The translations under genes and the position numbers were made by a program. Positions 18,003 through 25,451 of a DNA stretch of 64,000 nt are shown one piece after another (position 1 is the first letter of the stretch; each line of letters starts with the position of its first letter). Where the stretch lies: the NCBI GenBank assembly GCA_947479935.1, contig CANKBG010000008.1, positions 20,251 through 84,250 of the forward strand. Reading direction: 5' to 3'. The notes under the pieces were generated by a model, which made no database searches, was not told the DNA's origin, and worked only from the letters and a program-made list of their open reading frames with translations. The DNA comes from Comamonadaceae bacterium. GTDB taxonomy: Bacteria; Pseudomonadota; Gammaproteobacteria; Burkholderiales; Burkholderiaceae_C.

Positions 18003-18587
18003 TTATCCCAATCCAATGGGGGCCGGTGCCATTGAAACAATTCGGCTGAATAGTTTTTCAAAAGCGGGCGCTGGGGGGTGTTTGCCAGTCAGTGGGTCTG
18101 CGTTGAGATCAAACGCGGCATCTAAGGATTCCCAGTCTTCATCGGAAAAATAGTGCTCCGCGGCAGGCAGCACGATCATTTCCTCCAATCGCATGTGTTC
18201 TAGGTAAGACTCTACATACGGCTCAAACGCCTCTACAAAGGCGTTCCTGCGAGTTAGGCCAACCAACTCCCACGCCAACAATAGATGAAGCAAATCACGA
18301 ACCGCTTTTTCGCTTTTCTGGTGATCTCTTTCTAAGCGATCAATGGCCCCGCGAACCTCCGGTGCTTTTTTAGCAACTTGTGGGAAGAGTAAATTAGACT
18401 CTTTGGGGTGATGCAATTGCTCCGGAAACTCATCGATGTAAAAAAGCATTGCGCGCATGACTTCAAAAAACAAACGCGCATCTTCGGCCGGCCCGCGTGC
18501 AACCAGTTGCACCATCGACTGAAGCATGGCCGCCAAAGACGCGTGCTCATCGCGAATCATGTGAAGACATCTTTTTTTCATAAGCAT
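18003..18587 (-). CDS. Hemerythrin-domain protein
   Basis: This 194-residue, mainly helical protein has histidines and acids placed as in HHE/hemerythrin domains: IRDEHASLAAML, LHHPKESNLLFP, ERDHQKSEKAV and LEHMRLEEMIVLPAAE. These would form a di-iron site that binds oxygen or senses nitric oxide and oxidants. The role of stand-alone copies like this is not settled. It is followed by the convergent reductase gene and is divergent from the pirin gene with about 65 bases between starts. ATG 18581 is an alternative start. Confidence 0.85.
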   Translation of the reverse strand: MLMKKRCLHMIRDEHASLAAMLQSMVQLVARGPAEDARLFFEVMRAMLFYIDEFPEQLHHPKESNLLFPQVAKKAPEVRGAIDRLERDHQKSEKAVRDLLHLLLAWELVGLTRRNAFVEAFEPYVESYLEHMRLEEMIVLPAAEHYFSDEDWESLDAAFDLNADPLTGKHPPAPAFEKLFSRIVSMAPAPIGLG

Positions 18588-18653
18588 CAGTTTGAAGTCA
18601 TTTAGACAAGTAGAAAATGATGCAAATCAAGAAACCCATACAAAATAACCATC

Positions 18654-19532
18654 ATGACCACTCCTCTGACGCCTTTTATCGGCCGCCGCGTTGAACAGCA
18701 AGTCGCCGGCCAAGCCACTCGCGATGGCGATGGCGTGAAGCTTACCCGCGTCTTAACGCAAGCCCACCAGCGCCGGCTAGATCCCTTCCTCATGCTTGAC
18801 AACTTTGGAAGCGACGATCCCAAAGATTACGGTGGCGGTTTTCCTGACCATCCGCACCGTGGATTTGAAACCGTCACTTACATGATCTCAGGGCGCATGC
18901 GCCACAAAGACAGTGCCGGCCATGAAGGCTTACTGCAAAACGGTGGTGTGCAATGGATGACAGCCGGCAGGGGTGTCATTCACAGCGAAATGCCGGAGCA
19001 AGAGGACGGCGTGATGGAGGGGTTTCAACTGTGGCTGAATTTACCGTCTCATCAAAAAATGTGTGCCCCTGGATACAGAGACATTCAGACAGCGCAAGTA
19101 CCTGAACTCACAACACCTGAAGGCGTCACAGTTCGTGTCATTTCAGGGGAATCTCAGGGTGTACTAGGCGCTGTTCACAGGCCAGCTGAATTGTTTCCAA
19201 CCTGCCCGCTTTATTTGGACATTCATTTTCAGCAAGACGGCATTTTCAAACAAGCCCTCAAGGCGGCACACAATGCCTTTCTTTTTGTTTACAGAGGCAC
19301 CGCAACCGTTGTGAGTGACGGACAAGAAACTTTGGTCGCTTTGCACCGAATGGCCATCTTGCAAAACGAAGGAAACGGAATAGAAATCAAAGCGGCCAGC
19401 GGCAGTAAAGTGCTCTTAATTGCAGGACAGCCACTTCATGAACCCATTGCGCAACATGGGCCTTTTGTCATGAACACTCGGGAAGAGTTGATCCAAGCGG
19501 TCGATGATTTCAGAGCCGGTCTTTTGGCATGA
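18654..19532 (+). CDS. Pirin-family cupin protein
   Basis: This 292-residue bicupin has the pirin metal site in the N-terminal half: FPDHPHRGFETVTYMISGRMRHKDSAGHEGLLQNGGVQWMTAGRGVIHSEMP. Some bacterial pirins have quercetinase activity and others act as redox-sensing partners; the function here is not decided. The start carries the LTRVLTQAHQRRLDPFLMLDNFGSD strand seen in the family. It ends beside the AT-rich candidate origin. Confidence 0.9.
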   Translation: MTTPLTPFIGRRVEQQVAGQATRDGDGVKLTRVLTQAHQRRLDPFLMLDNFGSDDPKDYGGGFPDHPHRGFETVTYMISGRMRHKDSAGHEGLLQNGGVQWMTAGRGVIHSEMPEQEDGVMEGFQLWLNLPSHQKMCAPGYRDIQTAQVPELTTPEGVTVRVISGESQGVLGAVHRPAELFPTCPLYLDIHFQQDGIFKQALKAAHNAFLFVYRGTATVVSDGQETLVALHRMAILQNEGNGIEIKAASGSKVLLIAGQPLHEPIAQHGPFVMNTREELIQAVDDFRAGLLA

Positions 19533-19609
19533 TGCGTTATAAAAAAGTAAGTTTTATTTTGGCTTTGTCAATGAATAACAGTGTGGAAAGTTTTGGGATA
19601 ACTTCACAG

Positions 19610-19618
19610 TTATCCACA
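19610..19618 (+). promoter_or_regulatory. DnaA box (perfect)
   Basis: TTATCCACA matches the strongest DnaA-binding sequence exactly. It is half of an inverted repeat with GGATAAC at 19596-19602. Confidence 0.75.
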
Positions 19619-19727
19619 GAAATTTTGATTTTCAATACTTATTCATCTAAAGTGAACAGCTCAGTAGCAGGGCCGTACACACCCTTCAAAATATCTCAAT
19701 CAATTGATCTCAAAGGAAAAAAGAGAC

Positions 19728-19736
19728 TTGTCCACA
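19728..19736 (+). promoter_or_regulatory. DnaA box (one mismatch)
   Basis: TTGTCCACA differs from the consensus at one base. It has the same orientation as the perfect box and directly precedes the CTA repeat at 19755-19766. Confidence 0.6.
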
Positions 19737-19816
19737 GAACAAGCCTCTCCTTATCTACTACTACTATGTATTAATCTATATAAAAGAAGAATACAAAGAC
19801 AAAAAACAAATTCAAA

Positions 19817-22800
19817 TTAAATTGCTTTTCTGAATTGATCCATGGCACTCTGCCACTGGATCATGGCTGCAGCCAAATGTTTTTCTTTCACATGACCAAA
19901 TCCCTTGATTTGTTCTGGCACATTGGCCATCTTGATAGCTAAATGATGATTTTCAGCGGTCAGAGACACTAACAACTCATTCACAGCATCTTTGTATTCT
20001 TGAATCAAAGCACGTTCTGTTTGCCGCTCTTCAGTTCGGCCGAAGATATCAAAGAAACTACCACGTAAAAACTTCAATTTAGCCAAACCTTTAAAAACAA
20101 GTAAGGTTGAAGGGCTCATTTTTTGTTTGACCAATTGGCCCTTCTCATTGCGTTTTGCGATGATGGGAGGGGCTAGATAGTAGAAAACCTTGTAATCGCC
20201 TTCAAACTGGGTTTTAACGCGTTCTAAGAACTGTTTATCCGTGTGCAAGCGAGCCACTTCGTATTCATCCTTGTAAGCCATCAATTTAAATAACTGACGA
20301 GCAACAGTTTCAGTAAAGCTTGTTTTTTCCAAAATCTTCTCTTTTGCCGTAACCGAGGCAATGAAGTTTTCGTATTGCTTTGCATAGTCAGCGTTTTGGT
20401 ATTCGGTTAAAAATGCGACCCGCTGAGAAATCAAATCTTCCAAACGATCGCGTTTTTTAAAATTAATCACTTGTGAGGGGTTGAACAGTGCCAAGACAGC
20501 AGGCAGTTGGTGAGCCGCGTGACGCCCCCATTCGAAGGCAGCCAGATTGTTTGCCACAGCAACTTCGTTCAATTCAATGGCACGTTGTAACGCTTCTAAA
20601 CTCAAGGGGACCCAGCCCTTTTGCCAGGCATAACCCAAAATCATGGGATTGATGTAAATGGTATCGCCCATCAATTGGCTTGAAAGCTTTTCTGCATCAA
20701 ATGCAGCCAAGCCGTCTAAGCCCACAGCGGTTGCTATTTCGGCGGCACAACTTTCTGCTGGATTTTGCCAAAGCGTATTTTTGACAAAGTCGGCGGTGGG
20801 GGTACTGTGAGAATTCAAGGCAACATGCGTTCGCCCTTGAATCATGCGCGACAATGTTTCTTTGCCAGCACTCACAATCGGGTCGCATCCCAAAATTAAA
20901 TCGGCAGCGGCCATACTGACTCGCGTGGTTTGAATTTGGTCCTGATGCTTGGCCAATAAAACATGGCTCCAAGTTGCGCCGCCTTTTTGAGCCAGCCCTG
21001 CTGAATCTTGCGTCACAATGCCAAGACCATCAATGTGTGCAGCCATGCCCAACAATTGGCCAATGGTAATTACACCCGTACCGCCAACGCCTGCCACCAC
21101 AATGCCGTAAGCCTCTTGAGCGGCTGTTAAATGAGGGATAACAGGGCGAGGAAGAGGCGGTAGTTCAGAGGGCTTGAAACTTTGCTGCTGGGTTTTTTTC
21201 TTCAGCGCACCCCCTTCAATGGTAATGAAGCTTGGGCAAAAACCTTTGAGGCAACTGGTGTCTTTGTTACATGAGTTTTGATTGATGGTTCGCTTGCGGC
21301 CAAACTCTGTTTCGAGGGGTTCAACAGACAAACAGTTGGACTGCACGCCGCAGTCACCACAACCCTCACAGACCAACTCATTGATCATGACGCGCACAGC
21401 GGGATCAACCATGGTTCCGCGTTTACGGCGACGACGTTTTTCGGTGGCACATGTTTGGTCATAAATAATGACCGTACATCCTGTGATTTCACGAAGTTGC
21501 CTTTGTATGGCATCTAGCTCATCACGGTGATGAACCAAAACGCCCTCAGCGAGTGCAATGCCGTCATATTTTTCGGGATCATCTGTCACAACCTTAATGA
21601 CCTTGGCGCCTTCGGCGCGCATGCTTTGCGCAATTTGAACAACGCTATGGCCTTCGGCCCGTTCGCCAATGCGCTGCCCGCCAGTCATGGCCACGGCATC
21701 GTTATAAAGAATTTTGTAGGTGATATTGACACCCGCGGCGATACTTTGCCGAATGGCCAAGATACCGCTGTGAAAATAAGTGCCATCGCCAATATTGGCA
21801 AAAACATGTTTCTCATGACTGAAATGTTGCTGGCCAATCCAAGGGGTTCCTTCGCCGCCCATTTGTGTAAAGCCCACCGTACTGCGGTCCATCCACACAC
21901 TCATGAAATGACAACCGATGCCAGCCATGGCGCGCGAACCCTCTGGAACTTTGGTGCTGGTGTTGTGAGGGCAGCCCGAACAGAACCAAGGCATGCGATC
22001 TGCAGCAGGATTTAAAACCAAACTGTTTTGAGAGCGCTCTTTGGCATCGATGATCTGAATTTGGGCCTCGATCCTTGCGACAACATCTGATGGCAAATCT
22101 AATTTTTTGAGGCGTTTGGCCAGCGCCTTGGCAATCAACGTGGGCGTCAGGTCTGCATTAGCGCGCAATAAACGGTGCTCTAAAGGATTTGGAACAGACC
22201 ACTCGCCACCTGAGTTATCGCCATCCAACTCATCAAATTTTCCAACAATGCGAGGGCGCATCGAGTCGGGCCAGTTGTAAAGCTCTTCTTTGAGTTGGTA
22301 TTCAATGATTTGGCGTTTTTCTTCTACGACCAAAATCTCTTTCAAGCCTTGCGCAAACTCTCGCGTAGTTTGGGCCTCTAAAGGCCACACCACAGAAACC
22401 TTGTGAACACGAATGCCCAGTCGTTGACAGGTTTCGTTGTCTAAACCTAAATCCACCAAGGCTTGGCGTGTGTCGTTGTAAGCTTTACCGCTGGCCATGA
22501 TGCCGTAACGATCGTTAGGACCTTCAATCACGTTGTGGTTCAAGCGATTGGCACGGATATATGCCAGCGCGGCATACCATTTAAAGTCAAACAAGCGCGC
22601 CTCTTGGTCAAGCGCCGCATCGGGCCAGCGAATGTGCAAGCCGCTTGGTGGCATGTCAAATTCGGGCAGAACTATTTTCACGCGATCGGCACCAATGTCA
22701 GCGGTGGCACTCGACTCCACAATTTCTTGAATGGTTTTCATGCCAGACCAAACGCCCGCAAAACGACTGAGCGCAATGGCGTGAACACCCAGATCTAAAA

Positions 22801-23371
22801 TGTCTTGAACAGAAGCTGGGAAAAAGACCGGCAAACCACAGGCCTTGAAAATGTGATCGCTTTGATGGGCTGCGGTAGAGCTTTTGGCAACATGGTCATC
22901 ACCCGCAACAGCCAAGACGCCGCCCCAAGGTGTGGTGCCCGCCATGTTGGCGTGTTTGAACACATCTGAGCAGCGATCGACGCCAGGACCTTTGCCATAC
23001 CAAATACCAAACACACCATCAAACTTGTTGCTGCCAGCAGGGGCAAAACCCATTTGTTGCGTGCCCCACAAAGCGGTTGCCGCCAACTCTTCGTTGACGC
23101 CAGGTTGAAAAACAATGTTGTGTTTTTCAAGGTAGGGCTTGGCTTTCCACAACGCTTGGTCATAGCCCCCTAGAGGTGAACCGCGGTAACCGCTGATGAG
23201 GGCCGCCGTTTTTTTACCAGCCAAGGCGTCACGTTCTTGTTGCAACATGGGCAAACGCACAAGAGCTTGCACCCCACTCATGAAAGCGCGGCCCGTTTGA
23301 AGGCTGTACTTGTCGTCTAAGGTGACATTTGCCAAAGCTTGGCGCAAGTGTTCAGGCAAGGGAGCGTTCAT
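19817..23371 (-). CDS. Indolepyruvate ferredoxin oxidoreductase, single-chain type
   Basis: This 1184-residue enzyme oxidatively decarboxylates aryl-pyruvates from aromatic amino acid breakdown to acyl-CoA, giving electrons to ferredoxin. Domains in order are: an N-terminal pyrimidine-binding domain (ISGYRGSPLGGYD), a TPP-binding domain (WFCSGCPHNTST, GDGTYFHSGILAIRQ), a cysteine-rich iron-sulfur segment near residues 666-690 (CEGCGDCG), a gamma-type domain (GVGGTGVITIGQ, near 759) and a C-terminal domain of about 250 residues found only in the fused form. It starts after AGAGGA spaced normally from ATG 23371. It stands alone between the candidate origin and mltA. Confidence 0.93.
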   Translation of the reverse strand: MNAPLPEHLRQALANVTLDDKYSLQTGRAFMSGVQALVRLPMLQQERDALAGKKTAALISGYRGSPLGGYDQALWKAKPYLEKHNIVFQPGVNEELAATALWGTQQMGFAPAGSNKFDGVFGIWYGKGPGVDRCSDVFKHANMAGTTPWGGVLAVAGDDHVAKSSTAAHQSDHIFKACGLPVFFPASVQDILDLGVHAIALSRFAGVWSGMKTIQEIVESSATADIGADRVKIVLPEFDMPPSGLHIRWPDAALDQEARLFDFKWYAALAYIRANRLNHNVIEGPNDRYGIMASGKAYNDTRQALVDLGLDNETCQRLGIRVHKVSVVWPLEAQTTREFAQGLKEILVVEEKRQIIEYQLKEELYNWPDSMRPRIVGKFDELDGDNSGGEWSVPNPLEHRLLRANADLTPTLIAKALAKRLKKLDLPSDVVARIEAQIQIIDAKERSQNSLVLNPAADRMPWFCSGCPHNTSTKVPEGSRAMAGIGCHFMSVWMDRSTVGFTQMGGEGTPWIGQQHFSHEKHVFANIGDGTYFHSGILAIRQSIAAGVNITYKILYNDAVAMTGGQRIGERAEGHSVVQIAQSMRAEGAKVIKVVTDDPEKYDGIALAEGVLVHHRDELDAIQRQLREITGCTVIIYDQTCATEKRRRRKRGTMVDPAVRVMINELVCEGCGDCGVQSNCLSVEPLETEFGRKRTINQNSCNKDTSCLKGFCPSFITIEGGALKKKTQQQSFKPSELPPLPRPVIPHLTAAQEAYGIVVAGVGGTGVITIGQLLGMAAHIDGLGIVTQDSAGLAQKGGATWSHVLLAKHQDQIQTTRVSMAAADLILGCDPIVSAGKETLSRMIQGRTHVALNSHSTPTADFVKNTLWQNPAESCAAEIATAVGLDGLAAFDAEKLSSQLMGDTIYINPMILGYAWQKGWVPLSLEALQRAIELNEVAVANNLAAFEWGRHAAHQLPAVLALFNPSQVINFKKRDRLEDLISQRVAFLTEYQNADYAKQYENFIASVTAKEKILEKTSFTETVARQLFKLMAYKDEYEVARLHTDKQFLERVKTQFEGDYKVFYYLAPPIIAKRNEKGQLVKQKMSPSTLLVFKGLAKLKFLRGSFFDIFGRTEERQTERALIQEYKDAVNELLVSLTAENHHLAIKMANVPEQIKGFGHVKEKHLAAAMIQWQSAMDQFRKAI

Positions 23372-23419
23372 GGTGTTCCTCTTTCAAAGGCATTAATTCG
23401 CAGTGTAGAACGTCAAAGC

Positions 23420-24577
23420 TTATCGTGGAAGCAAAACCCATGCTTTCATGTCTTGTTTGAGACGTCCCGCCAAATCACCGGCGGCATCGCCCGTGCCTAC
23501 AAAAAAATCAGCCCGAACGGCGCCCTGAATGGCGCTACCAGTATCTTGCGCCAACACCAAACGATTTAATTGCGTTTGAGGGCCATTGCTAGAAAGCCAA
23601 ACTGGGGTGCCGTAGGGAATGCTGCCGGGATCGACCGCAATCGATCGCCCAGGGGTTAAGGGAACACCTTGGGCGCCTTTTGGGCCCAACAGGGCCTCTT
23701 TGCCGGTCAAGGACTCTTCCTTGAAAAACACCACCCGAGGGTTGCGCCAAAGCAGTTCTTGGGTTCGGCGAGGATTTTGCGCAAGCCATGCTTTGATGCC
23801 AGACCAAGTGGCGTCTTTGGTGAGGTTTTGATCTAGTAACCACCGACCAATACTTTGGTAGGGATGGTCATTGGTGCCCGCAAAAGCCAAGCGAATTTGC
23901 TTTCTGCTACCGTCTGCTTGAGTTAACCATAGACGGCCCGAGCCTTGAATGTGCAACACCATGGCATCAACAGGGTCTGACAAAAACGCAATTTCTTTGC
24001 CTTTCAGAGCGGCCTGTGCAGCAGGCAGCCTAGAGATTTCTTCCCGCGTGTACCAGGGGGAACGAGATGCAAGGTTTTGAGGTGGACCGTACAACGGAAC
24101 GTCGAAACCGGGCTTGGCATGGCGCGATGCTTCTAAAACGGGCTCGTAATAGGCCGTTAGCAAACCCACGGCGGGGCTTGCCGCAGCGCTTAAGCTTTCG
24201 ACGCGGTAAGGCTGGAAATTTTGGATCAGCCACTCTCGTTGAACGTCAGTGGTTTGCCCCTCAAGGCGCTTGACGTTTTCACATAACGCTTTGTTTGAGG
24301 CATTGGCGCGCAAACAACTTTGGAGCCAAGCCGCCCAAGCTTCCTGAAAGCCGTCTGCTTTTAAACCAGGTAGGTCTCCCCACGAGGCCAAAACCCATCG
24401 ACTTTTGTTTTTGATGAGGCTTGTTGGCAAGTTGCTTGGGGGTGGCGTTGGCGGCGCACCACTTTCAGTGGCCGCGGGTGGGCCGACAGGTTTGACTGGC
24501 GTGCCGCATGACACCAAGCCCAAAACCACACACAGGCTGAAGCTCCCTACAATCCATGAACCAAGGAGTTTGTTCAT
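23420..24577 (-). CDS. mltA: Membrane-bound lytic murein transglycosylase A
   Basis: MltA cleaves peptidoglycan glycan strands with formation of 1,6-anhydro sugars, from the inner face of the outer membrane. The sequence has the MltA domain (LLTAYYEPVLEASR, DPVDAMVLHIQGSGRLWLTQADG) and the C-terminal 3D domain with VPLTPGRSIAVDPGSIPYGTPVWL, AQDTGSAIQGAVRADFFVGTG and the three conserved aspartates. ATG 24577 gives 385 residues with a signal peptide ending in a lipobox (LVSC). The in-frame extension to 24643 lacks signal-peptide character. This start overlaps the start codon of a divergent small membrane protein (CATG). Confidence 0.9.
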   Translation of the reverse strand: MNKLLGSWIVGSFSLCVVLGLVSCGTPVKPVGPPAATESGAPPTPPPSNLPTSLIKNKSRWVLASWGDLPGLKADGFQEAWAAWLQSCLRANASNKALCENVKRLEGQTTDVQREWLIQNFQPYRVESLSAAASPAVGLLTAYYEPVLEASRHAKPGFDVPLYGPPQNLASRSPWYTREEISRLPAAQAALKGKEIAFLSDPVDAMVLHIQGSGRLWLTQADGSRKQIRLAFAGTNDHPYQSIGRWLLDQNLTKDATWSGIKAWLAQNPRRTQELLWRNPRVVFFKEESLTGKEALLGPKGAQGVPLTPGRSIAVDPGSIPYGTPVWLSSNGPQTQLNRLVLAQDTGSAIQGAVRADFFVGTGDAAGDLAGRLKQDMKAWVLLPR

Positions 24578-24758
24578 GGGTTTGATATTGTTGGAGGCGC
24601 TACTGGCGCTATTGCTGCTGCTGTTGATTGTGTGGTGGACCATGTTTTCTGGGCGTCAAAAGGGGGAACTGACGCAGACACAAAACGACGAGGAGATGCA
24701 AAAAACGGAACAGAGCGCTGCTGTGACTGCTGAAAAAGAAGGCGCTAAAGATGTTTGA
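24576..24758 (+). CDS. Small single-pass membrane protein, unknown
   Basis: This 60-residue reading frame begins at ATG 24576 with AAGGAG seven bases upstream, an excellent ribosome-binding site in this window. The N-terminus (residues 2-21) is one strongly hydrophobic leucine-rich helix followed by WW, and the rest is a charged, Gln/Glu/Lys-rich tail, so a single-pass protein with a cytoplasmic or periplasmic tail is likely. I do not recognise a family. It is divergent from mltA and shares the CATG start overlap with it. A role near the cell wall is only suggested by the neighbour. Confidence 0.6.
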   Translation: MGLILLEALLALLLLLLIVWWTMFSGRQKGELTQTQNDEEMQKTEQSAAVTAEKEGAKDV

Positions 24759-24787
24759 AAAAACCTCAAATTAACCTCGTTGAACAT

Positions 24788-25432
24788 TTAAACCTCTCTT
24801 AACAAATGAACCAACTCAACGGCCGATTTAACTTCCATTTTTTCAAATACACGTGAGCGATGAACCTCCACGGTTCGAACACTGATGTCCAATTGGTCTG
24901 CAATCAACTTATTGGGCAAGCCTTCGACGACCAGGCGCATGACATCGCGCTCACGCTCGGTCAAGTCAGCCAGTCGCGTGACCAGGCCCGCACTTTGATG
25001 GCGAAGCGCAAGCCGCGCTTGTGATAAAGCCAGCGCTTGTTCGACACGATCTACGAGGGCATTGTCTGAAAAGGGTTTTTCACAAAAATCAAAAGCCCCC
25101 CGTTTAACGGTGGCAACGGCTGTAGGAACATCGGCGTGACCCGTTAAAAAAATGATCGGCCACAACTGCGCTAGGCCATTCCCAATTAAGGTTTCGAATA
25201 AAGCAAGACCACTTTGACCTGGCATTCGAACGTCTAACAAGATGCAGCCAGCCTGATTAGGCGCAGGCGCGCTAGGCCCAGGAAATAGATGGTTCAGCAT
25301 TTGCTCAAACGCATCTGCACTTTGGAACGACTCGCTCATGAGGCGACGCGAACGAAGCAACCACGCCATGGCATCGCGCACACCCGCATCATCATCAACA
25401 ATGAAAACACAGGCGTTAAGAGCGGGTTGCAT
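24788..25432 (-). CDS. Response regulator, FixJ/DctR type
   Basis: This 214-residue protein has an N-terminal receiver with the acidic pair VDDD, phosphorylation site Asp67 (LLDVRMPGQSG), threonine in FLTGHAD and lysine in CEKPFSDN, then a LuxR-type helix-turn-helix (LTERERDVMRLVVEGLPNKLIADQLDISVRTVEVHRS, residues about 155-192). This is the FixJ/NarL arrangement. It follows its kinase gene by 19 bases in the same direction, so the two form a two-component system. Targets are not visible; similar pairs (DctS/DctR) control C4-dicarboxylate uptake. Confidence 0.9.
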   Translation of the reverse strand: MQPALNACVFIVDDDAGVRDAMAWLLRSRRLMSESFQSADAFEQMLNHLFPGPSAPAPNQAGCILLDVRMPGQSGLALFETLIGNGLAQLWPIIFLTGHADVPTAVATVKRGAFDFCEKPFSDNALVDRVEQALALSQARLALRHQSAGLVTRLADLTERERDVMRLVVEGLPNKLIADQLDISVRTVEVHRSRVFEKMEVKSAVELVHLLREV

Positions 25433-25451
25433 GGATCAATTTTAAAGGCAC

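Larger units (their letters stand above)
19533..19816. other. AT-rich intergenic region with DnaA boxes; candidate replication origin
   Basis: This 284-base gap is clearly richer in A and T than its surroundings. It contains a perfect DnaA box TTATCCACA at 19610-19618, a near-perfect TTGTCCACA at 19728-19736, and an inverted repeat GGATAAC/GTTATCC at 19596-19615. Eighteen bases after the second box comes CTACTACTACTA at 19755-19766, whose complement is a run of 3'-GAT-5' triplets like the DnaA-trio element of bacterial origins, followed by an AT-rich stretch to 19820. The parS cluster is 6-8 kb away. No dnaA gene is in the window, so this would be an origin apart from dnaA; a DnaA-titrating or regulatory site is the alternative. 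Confidence 0.55.

Noticed and set aside
19581..19590. TGTGGAAAG as a third DnaA box in reverse
   Set aside because: It has two mismatches to the consensus and was not counted as a box.
21527..22015. 162-codon frame antisense to the indolepyruvate oxidoreductase
   Set aside because: It covers the conserved iron-sulfur and TPP segments in the wrong strand and has no protein-like pattern.
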